DNA of 64,000 bases from Rhizobium mongolense USDA 1844 (GCF_000419765.1 NZ_ATTQ01000021.1:1-64000); one strand, 5' to 3'. Shown: positions 35,421 through 44,586, counted from the stretch's first letter. A program made the numbers and translations. Notes: a model not told the origin generated them from the letters alone.

Positions 35421-36326
35421 ATGACCGAACCCGTTTCATCCGTGGCGCACATTCATACGCGCGACGATAACCCCTACCTCACCGCAGCCTTCAACAAGAT
35501 CTCCTGGGGCGCCGTGTTCGCCGGCGTCGCAGTGGCACTTGTGGTTCAGCTCCTCTTCAACCTCCTGGGTGCCGGCCTTGGCGCCGCCGTCATCGATCCC
35601 GCTTCGAGTGATAATCCGAGTGCGACAACGCTCTCGGTCAGCACGGCAATCTGGTTCGTCGTCAGCGGCCTGATCGCATCGTTTGCCGGCGGCTACATTG
35701 CCAGCCGGTTGTCAGGACGCCCCCTTCGTTCGACGGGATCTCTTCATGGCGTCACGTCGTGGGCCGTCACCACGCTGGTCGTCGTCTATCTTCTGACCAC
35801 TTCCGTCGGCGCGCTCGTCGGTGGCGTCTTCTCTGGTTTGGGCGGCATCGTCTCCAGCGCCGGATCCACGGTGGCCACAGCCGCCACGACTGCAGCTCCG
35901 GCACTTGCGACGGCCACCGATCCAATGGCCGGCGTCGAGCAGAGCATCCGCGACGCAAGTGGCGGCAACGATCCAGCGGCGCTGCGCGATGCCGCAGTCG
36001 CCTCCGTACGCGCAGTTCTGACAGGCGACCAAACCAAGGCAGAAGAAGCACGCAATCGCGCTGCCGACGCCATCGCCCGAGCTCAGAACATTCCTGTCGA
36101 TCAGGCCAAGCAGCAGGTCGCCCAGTACGAGCAGCAGTACAAGGACGCCGTTGCCCAGGCCAAGCAGCAGGCGACCGAGGCCGCCGAAACCGCAGCGACA
36201 GTGTTCTCGGCGGGAGCGATCCTGGCATTCATCGCCCTAGCCGTAGGTGCTATCGCGGCTTGGATCGGCGGCGCCGTCGGCACGACCCACGTCGTGCGGG
36301 ACGAAGACGTCTACGTGACGCGCTGA
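35421..36326 (+). CDS. Membrane protein with central coiled region, stress-linked
   Basis: 301 residues from ATG 35421, after AAAGGAAAC. Residues about 28-150 have three or four helices (ISWGAVFAGVAVALVVQLLF, then SLHGVTSWAVTTLVVVYLLT). Residues 160-262 are a helical, Ala/Gln-rich segment (NRAADAIARAQNIPVDQAKQ, then QVAQYEQQYKDAVAQAKQQA), and residues 262-292 form one or two final helices (AILAFIALAVGAIAAWIGGA). The arrangement resembles proteins often named PhnA-like in rhizobia, with no link to phosphonates. The EcfG-type promoter suggests induction in stress or stationary phase. Confidence 0.8.
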   Translation: MTEPVSSVAHIHTRDDNPYLTAAFNKISWGAVFAGVAVALVVQLLFNLLGAGLGAAVIDPASSDNPSATTLSVSTAIWFVVSGLIASFAGGYIASRLSGRPLRSTGSLHGVTSWAVTTLVVVYLLTTSVGALVGGVFSGLGGIVSSAGSTVATAATTAAPALATATDPMAGVEQSIRDASGGNDPAALRDAAVASVRAVLTGDQTKAEEARNRAADAIARAQNIPVDQAKQQVAQYEQQYKDAVAQAKQQATEAAETAATVFSAGAILAFIALAVGAIAAWIGGAVGTTHVVRDEDVYVTR

Positions 36327-36526
36327 ACATTCCAGGTCCACGTAGACAGACCGCTCACCCGGGCTGCCCATTTGAAACCGCGGCTCTTACGTGGGTCAAT
36401 AAAACGGTCATGGCGGGCCCGCACCTTAACGCCCCGTTGCTCTGCGAACTTGGTCGGCGCCTGGGACTTAAGGATCGGCTTCGCCTTGAGCGCCGTACCG
36501 GCCGGTCCCTGCGAGTTCTGGAGTTA

Positions 36527-36551
36527 GGAACAGTTGGGCGCCGCTATCGTT
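36527..36551 (+). promoter_or_regulatory. EcfG/RpoE2-type promoter of the 36574 gene
   Basis: GGAAC (36527-36531), 16 bases, CGTT (36548-36551), an exact match to the alphaproteobacterial general-stress consensus. It ends 22 bases before the ATG. Confidence 0.68.
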
Positions 36552-36573
36552 ATTGTTTGTTATGGAGGACGTC

Positions 36574-37026
36574 ATGTCGAACGTTTCGAAGACAGGTACC
36601 GACGCGATCAACAATGCAAGCAGCCCGACTACGTTCGGGCGTTCGGTCGAAAGCCAGGCGCAGATCGCTGACGCGGCCGCGCAGGGCGCGCCCGGCAGCG
36701 CTGGGGAAGCACTCAGCATCTATCGTCTCGAGCCGATCGCCGCACCGAACGATCCAAGATGGGCCAACTCTCCAGGACATGGAGTTGTCGTCGTGGCGGC
36801 GAGGACGCCAGGCGACGCACGGATCATGGCGGCGAGTCGCGAGCTGGACTTCATGGAGGTCGATGCAGCGCCTGCCGAAGACGTGACGACAGCTAATGCG
36901 AGCGCTTTCCGGGACGACAAGCTTTACACCGTAATCGAGATCGACCGTGATCGTACCGACGTTTCGCGCGGGATCCTTGATGGCGACGTCTCGGTCGATA
37001 CGATCCGACCAGTCGAGCCGGACTGA
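36574..37026 (+). CDS. Hypothetical stress-regulated protein (150 aa)
   Basis: ATG 36574 follows GGAGGACGTC; a start seven codons earlier lacks this spacing. The N-terminus (MSNVSKTGTDAINNASSPTT) is low-complexity. Residues about 52-120 look folded: YRLEPIAAPNDPRWANSPGH, then GVVVVAARTPGDARIMAASR, ELDFMEVDAAPAEDVTTANA, and DDKLYTVIEIDRDRTDVSRG. No membrane segment or known domain. The perfect EcfG-type promoter suggests a role in general stress. Confidence 0.76.
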   Translation: MSNVSKTGTDAINNASSPTTFGRSVESQAQIADAAAQGAPGSAGEALSIYRLEPIAAPNDPRWANSPGHGVVVVAARTPGDARIMAASRELDFMEVDAAPAEDVTTANASAFRDDKLYTVIEIDRDRTDVSRGILDGDVSVDTIRPVEPD

Positions 37027-37277
37027 CGCGCTCCGATCTCCCTCCACTAAGATAGGCGGCCTTTTCCTGTTCTGATCCAAGGTTGGTGGATACCCAATAC
37101 CGTCCCGTGTCGATAACGGGACGGCGGGAGGTCGGTGGCGATCAACGAAACCAATTGCTGCAGCGCAGTGCGGCCGAACCGAGTTCATGAGGGAAAAGCG
37201 GACTTTGCCGAGCACGATCACGCTGCCAGCTTTCATTGCCGACCGCCGGCCCCGAAGCAAGTGAAATCGCCGGTTCT

Positions 37278-38162
37278 TCAGGCGGAACTGACGCTCGCTG
37301 CAATGCCGTCCAATGCATCAAGCGTATCATTCGGCAGATCAAGTTGCGCCATGGCGAGGTTCTCGCGCAGATGCGCAACCGAGGAGGTGCCGGGGATCAG
37401 TAGGATGTTCGGCGCGCGACGAAGCAGCCAGGCGAGAGCGACCTGCAATGGCGTGGCGCCGAGGCGTTGAGCGGCGTCGGACAAGATAGACGACTGCAGC
37501 GGATTGAACCCGCCGAGCGGAAAGAACGGCACATAGGCGATGCCGTCGCGGGCAAGATCGTCAATCAGGGCGTCGTCCCTCCGATGCGCTAGATTGTACT
37601 GGTTCTGCACGCAAACGATCTTGGCGATCCGGCGTCCTTCCGCGACTTGCGTGGGGGTGACGTTGCTCAACCCGATATGTCGCACCAGGCCCCGCCGCTG
37701 GAGCTCGGCCAGGGCGTTGAGCGGCGCCTCGATCGATCCCTCGGCCGGGCCATGGGCGTCGAACATGATCCGAAGGTTGACCACATCCAACACGTCGAGA
37801 CCGAGATTTCGCAAATTGTCATGCACGGCCTGGGACAGTTCTTCCGGCGAGAGGGCCGGGAGCCAGGATCCATTCTCGCCGCGCCGGGCGCCGATCTTGG
37901 TGACGATGACGAGATCGTCACCATAGGGCGCGAGTGCGTCGCGGATCAATTGGTTGGTCACGTGCGGGCCGTAAAAGTCGCTGGTGTCGATGTGATTGAT
38001 CCCGCGCTCCACTGCTTCGCGCAATACCGCCAATGCCGCGTCACGGTCCTTGGGCGGACCGAATACGCCAGGCCCTGCAAGTTGCATGGCGCCGTAGCCG
38101 AGCCGCTTCACGGTGCGGTCGCCGAGGACGAAGGTTTCGGAGTGGTTTTCGCTGCTGGTCAT
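37278..38162 (-). CDS. Aldo/keto reductase
   Basis: 294 residues from ATG 38162, after AAAGGGAAAG; upstream codons in frame are Arg/Ser-rich noncoding. The barrel motifs and catalytic set are present: LGYGAMQLAGPGVFGPPKDR, EAVERGINHIDTSDFYGPHV (Asp and Tyr), IVTKIGARRGENGSWLPAL (Lys), and IGLSNVTPTQVAEGRRIAKI, with IPGTSSVAHLRENLAMAQLD for NADPH. It resembles oxidoreductases of the YdbC/'AKR related' group. Divergent from a LysR gene, which probably controls it. Confidence 0.92.
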   Translation of the reverse strand: MTSSENHSETFVLGDRTVKRLGYGAMQLAGPGVFGPPKDRDAALAVLREAVERGINHIDTSDFYGPHVTNQLIRDALAPYGDDLVIVTKIGARRGENGSWLPALSPEELSQAVHDNLRNLGLDVLDVVNLRIMFDAHGPAEGSIEAPLNALAELQRRGLVRHIGLSNVTPTQVAEGRRIAKIVCVQNQYNLAHRRDDALIDDLARDGIAYVPFFPLGGFNPLQSSILSDAAQRLGATPLQVALAWLLRRAPNILLIPGTSSVAHLRENLAMAQLDLPNDTLDALDGIAASVSSA

Positions 38163-38230
38163 GATCTTTCCCTTTATCTCACAAGGCGTAGATGGGCGTT
38201 GGTCATCCGCGCGATAACCGGATACAATCT

Positions 38231-38243
38231 GCACAGGCTGTGC
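38231..38243. promoter_or_regulatory. Short palindrome between the AKR and LysR genes
   Basis: GCACAG G CTGTGC, a perfect 6-bp dyad, lies 13 bases before the LysR GTG within the 94-base divergent gap. It could be the regulator's binding site, although the classic T-N11-A motif is not evident. Confidence 0.45.
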
Positions 38244-38256
38244 GGAGAGGCGAACA

Positions 38257-39168
38257 GTGAGTGTGGATCTAGGTGATCTGAGCGTTTTCGTGGCGGTGGC
38301 GCGCGCCAAGGGCTTTCGCGACGCAGCGCGCGCAAGCGGCGCAAGCGCGTCGGGCTTGAGCGAGGCGGTCCGCCGCCTTGAGGCGCAGCTCGGCGTCAGG
38401 CTGCTCAACCGTACGACACGCAGCGTCGTCTTGACCGAAGCTGGTCATGGCCTGCTGGAGCGGCTCGGCCCGGCGTTGACCGAGGTGGAGTCGGCCCTCG
38501 ACGTGGTGAACGGCTTTCGCGATCGGCCCGCGGGTTCGTTGCGCCTGAACGTGCCGGTCAGCGCGGCGCGGCTGGTGCTACCCAGCATCGTTCCGCCATT
38601 CCTCGCAGCCTATCCTGGCATCCGGCTGGAAGTGATCGCCGAGGAGAGCTTCGTCGACGTATTGGCGGCCGGCTGCGATGCCGGTATCCGCTACGAGGAG
38701 CGGCTGGAGCAGGATATGATCGCGGTGCCGATCGGACCTCGTGTCCAGCGGTTCGCCACGGCTGCTTCTCCGGCTTACCTTGATCGCCATGGGCGGCCCG
38801 ATCATCCTCGCGATCTGCTCGGCCATGCCTGTATACGCGGTCGCTTTCCGAGCGGTGCGATGATGACGCCGTGGGAGTTCGAGCGCGAAGGCGAGGTCGT
38901 GCGGGTCGATCCGGAAGGGCCGTTGACCGTGGGGATTGGCGGGGCCGTCGATCTGGCCGTTGATGCCGCGATTGCCGGCGTCGGCATCGTGGGGCTGTTC
39001 GAGGATTGGCTGCGGCCTTATTTCAATAGCGGCGCCCTCGAACCCGTCCTCGAACCCTGGTGGCAGGCCTTCTCCGGGCCGTTTCTCTACTATCCCGGAC
39101 GGCGCCTCGTGCCGACGCCGCTGCGTGCATTCATCGATTTCATCAAGGCATCGGCTGACCAGCGCTGA
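38257..39168 (+). CDS. LysR-family transcriptional regulator
   Basis: 303 residues; start GTG 38257 (reads MSVDLGDLSVFVAVARAKGF), with a second GTG two codons on. HTH: RDAARASGASASGLSEAVRR then LEAQLGVRLLNRTTRSVVLT. Its effector domain (GSLRLNVPVSAARLVLPSIV, then CDAGIRYEERLEQDMIAVPI) is of the DsdC/TrpI-like CrgA subgroup. It is divergent from the aldo/keto reductase gene, the usual arrangement for regulator and target. Confidence 0.92.
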   Translation: MSVDLGDLSVFVAVARAKGFRDAARASGASASGLSEAVRRLEAQLGVRLLNRTTRSVVLTEAGHGLLERLGPALTEVESALDVVNGFRDRPAGSLRLNVPVSAARLVLPSIVPPFLAAYPGIRLEVIAEESFVDVLAAGCDAGIRYEERLEQDMIAVPIGPRVQRFATAASPAYLDRHGRPDHPRDLLGHACIRGRFPSGAMMTPWEFEREGEVVRVDPEGPLTVGIGGAVDLAVDAAIAGVGIVGLFEDWLRPYFNSGALEPVLEPWWQAFSGPFLYYPGRRLVPTPLRAFIDFIKASADQR

Positions 39169-39315
39169 CCTTTGAAGTTATATTGCGAGCCTGCCGATAC
39201 TATGCGGCCGCCTTTACCCGGCCGCTGTCGATCAACACTCCAGGCCAGGCAGACGGAGCATTGAACCAATGGCCGGCGTTTGCTCACCGTAGACGGCCCA
39301 AGGAGCGACGCCGCC

Positions 39316-39360
39316 GTCACAGGGCCTCTCGTCACAGAGCCTCTCGTCACAGGGCCTCTC
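39316..39360. repeat. 15-bp tandem repeat, three copies
   Basis: GTCACAGGGCCTCTC, GTCACAGAGCCTCTC, GTCACAGGGCCTCTC follow without gaps (39316-39330, 39331-39345, 39346-39360), with one mismatch. The unit keeps reading frame if translated. It lies 23 bases downstream of the 39383 gene's stop. Confidence 0.85.
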
Positions 39361-39382
39361 GGAAAAGACGGACGATAACCGT

Positions 39383-39886
39383 TTAACGTCGCCGCAAATC
39401 TAGTTGAGTGGTGACAATCGACTTCCCAGAAGCCGGATCTTGATCGATCGTTCGAATTCGAAGACCGTCCTCGCCGACCTTCTCGATCGTCATTTTCGCT
39501 TGGCGATCCCCATAGATTGTATTGGCCCAGGTAACATCGAGTTTAATCATATTCCCGTCTCGGCTGCCCACGAGTTTGGACGGCTTACCGGATATTCCGA
39601 CATAAATGCCGGAATATGCTTCTCCAGACGCCTTGACGTTCGCGGTAAAGCTGCGCGTGACAACGGCAAACGCTCGGCATGAGCCGTTCATCGAAAAGCT
39701 GGACGATTGGGCATCGGATTGCATTTTGCACGAGACATCAACCGTGCTTCCGCCGAGCTTTGTCAGGACCGCTCCGCCGCCCGTCCACTGCCCTTCGATC
39801 GACTTCAAGAAGTTTTCTTCAGAAGCGGACGCGTTCGAAGTCAGACAGATGGCACAAGTTAGGGCGATGGCGGGTAAAACTCGCAT
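39383..39886 (-). CDS. Exported hypothetical protein (167 aa)
   Basis: ATG 39886 starts the signal peptide MRVLPAIALTCAICLTSNAS A, with cleavage near residue 21. The mature part is a beta-rich domain: NFLKSIEGQWTGGGAVLTKL, VDVSCKMQSDAQSSSFSMNG, ANVKASGEAYSGIYVGISGK, and LRIRTIDQDPASGKSIVTTQ. Two Cys (VDVSCKM and GSCRAF) may form a disulphide. The 'IEGxWxGxG' opening is lipocalin-like but not enough for an assignment. An EcfG-type promoter ends about 30 bases upstream, so it may be a periplasmic stress protein. Confidence 0.82.
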   Translation of the reverse strand: MRVLPAIALTCAICLTSNASASEENFLKSIEGQWTGGGAVLTKLGGSTVDVSCKMQSDAQSSSFSMNGSCRAFAVVTRSFTANVKASGEAYSGIYVGISGKPSKLVGSRDGNMIKLDVTWANTIYGDRQAKMTIEKVGEDGLRIRTIDQDPASGKSIVTTQLDLRRR

Positions 39887-39916
39887 GACGCAGAATCCTA
39901 ATGGTTGAAAATGACG

Positions 39917-39941
39917 AACATCCGACCGATCAACTTGTTCC
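39917..39941 (-). promoter_or_regulatory. EcfG/RpoE2-type promoter of the 39886 gene
   Basis: On the minus strand GGAAC (39941-39937) is followed after 18 bases by TT (39918-39917, as TGTT), 30 bases before the ATG. Confidence 0.6.
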
Positions 39942-39982
39942 ACACGATTCTCACAAGCCGTTTTTAATCACGCTGGAGCAGG

Positions 39983-40228
39983 ATGTCTTCCTCGGCAGTT
40001 CAAACGAGCAAGCAGCGCCGTGACGTGTTCGGCTATACGGTCGAGGAATTGCGCGAACTCATTCACGCGGGAGACAGCACCGCACTGAGCTCGCGGACCG
40101 CGATGGCGGATGTTAAGCAGAGGCTAGACGGCGCCTTGATCTTTCTGCTCAACGGGACTGATCGTGACCACGATCGTGTGAACGGCCCGCGCCGACGAAC
40201 ACCTGATCGAAATCTGACTTGTCGATGA
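39983..40228 (+). CDS. Doubtful hypothetical protein (81 aa)
   Basis: ATG 39983 follows GGAGCAGG. The first 55 residues (MSSSAVQTSKQRRDVFGYTV, then EELRELIHAGDSTALSSRTA) look protein-like; the rest is Arg/Asp-rich and resembles noncoding DNA. No family. It may be the start of a truncated gene. Confidence 0.33.
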   Translation: MSSSAVQTSKQRRDVFGYTVEELRELIHAGDSTALSSRTAMADVKQRLDGALIFLLNGTDRDHDRVNGPRRRTPDRNLTCR

Positions 40229-40552
40229 GCGTGTCGTGCGAACGCAGCCTTTGGCTTTTCGCGGGCGGCATCGCTAGCTGTTAGCGACCGACTTGTCCAT
40301 CGGCGTCATAATCTTTCAATTTTGTGCACCGCCTCGTCAATGATCTCCGCAACGCTGAGAAGCAATTCCTTATCCGGTGTCCCCGCTAGCCTCTGGCCGA
40401 GTGCTGTCTTGAGGTTCTGCATTGCACGCCCGACAGGTCCTGCGGCCACGGAGCTGCCACGGAAGCGCAGCGCCCCGATGCGAGCAAGGACACCCTGAGC
40501 TTCGTCAAGATGCTCGTGAAGGAAACTGCGCCCTGTCTGGTCAACGATCGCT

Positions 40553-41440
40553 GTGCCCGGCCCACTCCTTGCTGATGCGCCAATGATCAAGAGTGACAGC
40601 CCGGGCTTCTTTCGTTTAATGGTTGGTGACTGTGAGGTCACAGTACTTTCCGACGGCAAGAATCTGCTTGCGGCTGCGAAGTTGTTGCAAGGAGACACCG
40701 CGCGGATCGCCGATGCCCTGAAAAGCAACTTTCTTGGAGAGCAGTTTGAAACCTCCCACAATTCCTTTCTGGTGAACACGGGCGACAAGCTGGTACTGGT
40801 CGATGCGGGTGCAGGGACACTACTGGGGCCGCACACAGGCAAATTGCTTGGCAACTTGTAGCCGCGGGCTATCGGCCGGAGCAGGTGGACGAGGTCTATC
40901 TCACGCATATGCATGCAGATCACATCGGCGGTTTAATGTCTGAAAACCGACGGGCCCTCCCAAACGCTGTCGTTCGCGCCGACACGCGCGACGTGGATTA
41001 CTGGCTGAGCAAAGAAAACATGCAGGCTGCTCCTGCCGCGGCGAAGCGCTTCTTTTAGGCGGCCATCGCGTCATTGTCTCCTTACATGACAGCGGGCAAG
41101 ATCAAGACGTTCGAAGGGGTGCCGACTGATCCCAGGAATTCGAGCCCAGCCGGCCTACGGGCATACTCCTGGTCATACGATGTATGAAGTGGAGAGCAAA
41201 GGCGAAAAGCCGCTCCTTTGGGGCGATATCGTCCATGTCGCCGCAGTGCAATTTGTCGATCCGGCCGTCACAATCGGATATGACGTCGACAGTGTCGAGG
41301 CCGAGCAAGAGCATTGGCGTGTCTTCGATGATGCTGCGAAGGATCGATACCTGATCGGAGGCGCACACCTGCCGTTTCCTGGGCTCGGGCACGTGGGCAA
41401 CAACGGCGACAAGACCTACACGTTTGTGTCATTGAGTTAG
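40553..41440 (+). pseudogene. Metallo-beta-lactamase-fold hydrolase, multiply broken
   Basis: Pieces of one MBL protein follow in order. DAPMIKSDSPGFFRLMVGDC ... NSFLVNTGDKLVLVDAGAGT ends out of frame near 40855. The next frame continues VAAGYRPEQVDEVYLTHMHA DHIGGL (metal motif HMHADH) to a TAG at 41056-41058, inside AKRFF*AAIASLSPYMTAG. After another shift near 41130, AYGHTPGHTMYEVESKGEKP then LLWGDIVHVAAVQF and GHVGNNGDKTYTFVSLS finish it. The usual signal peptide is also missing upstream. Three lesions or more, so it is inactive. Confidence 0.8.
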
Positions 41441-41494
41441 CGGGATTAGGAGTCCCCATCCGAGCGTTTCACTATCCGCTATTCAGCGGCAATG

Positions 41495-41887
41495 TCAGGG
41501 ACGACTGAACGGTTTCCCTTCCTCATCCTTAAGGTTCAGACGCTCGACCAACTCCTCGGCATCCTCTTCAGTGAGCATATCCATGACCACCCCATCGATA
41601 ACGACCGTCTGTCCGGTCACTGCATCGACCACCGCCCAGTAGTTGTTCAGGTTCTTGCGACGGCTATAACGCCCAGTTGCCATGAGGTGTACCTTTGGGT
41701 GCTGTGGCCCCGCCTCGGTCTTTCTCTTTTCTTCGGCATTAAGGATGATCATGAGGTCAGTCGCGACATCGTGGGGCAACCGATTGAGAACCGTTCCGTG
41801 CATCTCTGCCGTTCTTCGTTCGTGGTAGTCGATGACATGCCACGTGCCGTCAGAATTCTCCTCTAAACCGTACCGCTTGTAGACCAT
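41495..41887 (-). CDS. Hypothetical protein with two internal repeats (130 aa)
   Basis: ATG 41887 (MVYKRYGLEENSDGTWHVID) was chosen; codons continue open upstream with no better start. Two units of about 45 residues look alike: GTWHVIDYHERRTAEMHGTV with LNRLPHDVATDLMIILN, and NYWAVVDAVTGQTVVIDGVV with MDMLTEEDAEELVERLN. Each has a beta hairpin (W.V.D), a G.V turn, and a helix ending in LN. A basic linker (EEKRKTEAGPQHPKVHLMAT) joins them. I know no name for the family. Cytoplasmic, single gene, convergent with the MBL remnant. Confidence 0.62.
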   Translation of the reverse strand: MVYKRYGLEENSDGTWHVIDYHERRTAEMHGTVLNRLPHDVATDLMIILNAEEKRKTEAGPQHPKVHLMATGRYSRRKNLNNYWAVVDAVTGQTVVIDGVVMDMLTEEDAEELVERLNLKDEEGKPFSRP

Positions 41888-42143
41888 GGGTCGCCTGGGG
41901 TTTGCCTTTAATACATCTAACGTTCGACCCGGAGCGTTTGTTGCAAATTTCTGAGTGACCGACCGGATATGTCGCTTCCCCCGCCGCTTCCTAAAGGTGC
42001 GAGCTAGCAATTTGCAAAAAACTAGCAAGCGCTAGCCTGCTGGTCTTCATGTCTGTTGCGAATGCAGCGATGTCGACACTCGTTACTGCGCCGCATCGCT
42101 TGACAGTCGACCAGCCCTCTCAGCAGTTCATAGCTGTCCATTT

Positions 42144-42179
42144 CCAAAACGTTTTGGCTTGATCCCCAAAACGTTTTGG
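42144..42179. promoter_or_regulatory. Two identical LacI-family operators
   Basis: CCAAAACGTTTTGG occurs at 42144-42157 and again at 42166-42179, both perfect 14-bp palindromes with the central CG step typical of LacI-family sites. Centres are 22 bp apart (two helical turns), just before the regulator gene. They allow cooperative binding and autoregulation of the whole operon. Confidence 0.85.
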
Positions 42180-42211
42180 TTCATATTGGGGCTGTATCTG
42201 GAGGGTACGCA

Positions 42212-43222
42212 GTGTCCAATCTGAAACAATTGGCCCAGTCGCTCGGCCTGTCGATCACCACGGTATCGCGCGCCCTCGACGGCTATCCGGACGTCTCGCC
42301 GGTAACCCGCGAACGCGTACGGGAAGCGGCAGCGCTCACCGGTTATCGTCCCAATGCTTCTGCGCGACGCCTTCGCAAACAGCGCGCCGAACTTGTCGCC
42401 GTGACACTCCCGAGCGATCCGGGCCACATCGGCCCGCCGCACTTTCTCGATATGCTCTCCGGCTGCGCCGAACATCTTGCGACCGCCGGCCTCAATCTCG
42501 TGATTGCCCCTGTGCCGCGCGGCGAGAGCGAACTCGACATGTGTCGCCGTTTCGTCGACGGGCAAAGGGTCGACGCCATGCTGCTCGTTCGCACGAAACG
42601 CAGGGACGAGCGCGTGGAATTCCTGCAGGCGCGGGGCATTCCGTTCGTCACCAACGGCCGGACCGAGTCGGCGTTGCCGCATCCCTATCTCGACGGCGAC
42701 GGCTTTGCCGGGTTTCAAGCGGCAAGCCTTCGCTTTCATGCCGACGGTCATCGCCGGATCGCTCATATCGCCGGCCCCCAGGACTATTATTTTGCCCATG
42801 TCCGCTGCATGGGCTGGCAGGCAGCCATGGAAGAAAGCGGCCTTTCGAGCGAACTTTGCGCCGAAGGTGCACCGACCGAGCAGGGTGGATACCTGGCGGC
42901 GCTCGAATTGCTGCGCCATCCACGTCGGCCAACTGCGATCGTCTGCGCGACGGACGAAATGGCGATCGGTGCCTTGCGGGCGCTCCGTGAAATTGAGGGC
43001 GGCGAGACGATCAGCATCGTCGGCCATGACGATCTTCCAACGGGTGCCTATACCAGCCCACCGCTTTCGACCATGCGCATGGCGGGCGAGAACCTGGGCC
43101 GCAGCTTTGCCTCGCTGCTGCTTCGCGCCATTGCCGGCGAGCCTTCGGAAGAACTTCAGGAACTGCACCCGATCGAATTCGTCGACCGCGAGAGCCATCG
43201 GCGTTCGCCGCCAAATGCATAG
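42212..43222 (+). CDS. LacI-family transcriptional regulator
   Basis: 336 residues; GTG 42212 follows GGAGGG and begins exactly at the HTH (reads MSNLKQLAQSLGLSITTVSR, then ALDGYPDVSPVTRERVREAA). The hinge helix region is GYRPNASARRLRKQRAELVA. The periplasmic-binding-type effector domain covers 60-330 (CATDEMAIGALRALREIEGG, then SIVGHDDLPTGAYTSPPLST). Two palindromic operators lie upstream. It is first in an operon with sugar ABC genes and a glycosidase, so the inducer is likely their sugar. Confidence 0.95.
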   Translation: MSNLKQLAQSLGLSITTVSRALDGYPDVSPVTRERVREAAALTGYRPNASARRLRKQRAELVAVTLPSDPGHIGPPHFLDMLSGCAEHLATAGLNLVIAPVPRGESELDMCRRFVDGQRVDAMLLVRTKRRDERVEFLQARGIPFVTNGRTESALPHPYLDGDGFAGFQAASLRFHADGHRRIAHIAGPQDYYFAHVRCMGWQAAMEESGLSSELCAEGAPTEQGGYLAALELLRHPRRPTAIVCATDEMAIGALRALREIEGGETISIVGHDDLPTGAYTSPPLSTMRMAGENLGRSFASLLLRAIAGEPSEELQELHPIEFVDRESHRRSPPNA

Positions 43223-43246
43223 AGAAGAACCAAAGAGGAGGAGAAA

Positions 43247-44524
43247 ATGAAACATCTAGCGTCACTTGGAATTCTGGCATCGACCGTCCTTCTGGCCGCA
43301 ACGCCGGTGCTTGCCGACACGGTGTTCCTGTCCACGCAACTTCGTCCGATCGCAGAAGCGACCGTGGTTCGCGAAGAACTGCTCAAGGGCGTCCAGAACC
43401 CGGTCGACTACGTGGTCGAAGAGCCGCCACAATTTGCGGTCCGCATGGAGGCGGAGCGCCAGGCCGGAACGCACACGATCAGCCTTGTGGGCGCTTTGCA
43501 CGGCGAACTGTCGCCGCTTGCCGACAAGGACGGCCTTGAGCCGCTTGACGACGTCGCCAAGACGCTCGCCTCGAAAGGCATGCCGCAGCCTCTGCTTGAT
43601 CTTGGCAAGCTCGGCAAGTCCAGCCAGCAATATATCCCCTGGATGCAGGCGACCTATGTCATGGCCGCCAGGAAGGACGCCCTGCAATATCTTCCCCAGG
43701 GCGCGGATGTGAACAAGCTTACCTACGATCAGCTGATCGAATGGGGAAAGAAGATGCAGGAAGCAACCGGCCAGCCGCAGATCGGCTTTCCGGCCGGGCC
43801 GAAGGGGCTGATGTCCCGCTTCTTCCAGGGCTATTTCTATCCCTCCTTCACGGGCGGCGTCGTGCGGCCGTTCCAAAGTGCTGATGCTGCAGCCGGATGG
43901 GAGAAGCTGAAGGAACTCTGGTCAGTCGTCAATCCGAACTCCACCAACTACGACTTCATGCAGGAGCCGCTGCTTGCCGGCGAAGTCATGGTCGCCTGGG
44001 ATCACGTCGCCCGCCTCAAGGAGGCGATCTCCTCCGAGCCTGATCAATATGTCGTCTTCCCGGCTCCCGCCGGGCCGAAAGGCCGCGGTTACATGCCCGT
44101 TGTCGCCGGCCTCGCCGTTCCGAAGGGGGCACCTGACAAGGCAGGCGCGATCGCTGTCATCGAACACCTGACGATGCTCGACACGCAATTGCTGACAGCG
44201 CAGAAGGTGGGGTTCTTTCCGACGCTTGACGCCAAGCTGCCCTCCGACATCGATCCTGGAGTAGGCTTGCTCGCGGCTGCCGTCAACGCAACCCAGACCG
44301 CGCCGGACGCGCTGATTTCGCTGCTTCCCGTCGGCCTCGGCGACAAAGGCGGCGAGTTCAACAAGGTCTATATGGACAGCTTCCAGCGGATCATTCTGCA
44401 GAACGAAGCCGTCGGCGACGTCCTGAAGGCGCAAGGCGCAACGCTTGCAAAGCTGATGGCCGATACCAAGGCCCCGTGCTGGGCGCCGGACGCCAAGAGC
44501 GACGGAGCCTGCCCTGTCGAATAA
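43247..44524 (+). CDS. Sugar ABC transporter substrate-binding protein
   Basis: 425 residues from ATG 43247, after GAGGAGG. Signal peptide MKHLASLGILASTVLLAATP VLA. The mature protein is a family 1 (CUT1-type) solute-binding protein: YLPQGADVNKLTYDQLIEWG, AGPKGLMSRFFQGYFYPSFT, and MQEPLLAGEVMVAWDHVARL. A Cys pair near the end (APCWAPDAKSDGACPVE) may be a disulphide. It presents a sugar or glycoside to the permeases encoded next. Confidence 0.94.
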   Translation: MKHLASLGILASTVLLAATPVLADTVFLSTQLRPIAEATVVREELLKGVQNPVDYVVEEPPQFAVRMEAERQAGTHTISLVGALHGELSPLADKDGLEPLDDVAKTLASKGMPQPLLDLGKLGKSSQQYIPWMQATYVMAARKDALQYLPQGADVNKLTYDQLIEWGKKMQEATGQPQIGFPAGPKGLMSRFFQGYFYPSFTGGVVRPFQSADAAAGWEKLKELWSVVNPNSTNYDFMQEPLLAGEVMVAWDHVARLKEAISSEPDQYVVFPAPAGPKGRGYMPVVAGLAVPKGAPDKAGAIAVIEHLTMLDTQLLTAQKVGFFPTLDAKLPSDIDPGVGLLAAAVNATQTAPDALISLLPVGLGDKGGEFNKVYMDSFQRIILQNEAVGDVLKAQGATLAKLMADTKAPCWAPDAKSDGACPVE

Positions 44525-44586
44525 GCCTTTCGGCCCGGGCGCTTGGCGTCCGGGCCGCTTCCCGAAATGCCACGAAGCGAAAGCCA

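Noticed and set aside
40306..40923. Long minus-strand frame opposite the broken MBL gene
   Set aside because: Most of it is antisense to clear MBL coding. Only the last 80 residues (HLDEAQGVLARIGALRFRGS) look protein-like, without a start or known family. It may be a scrap.
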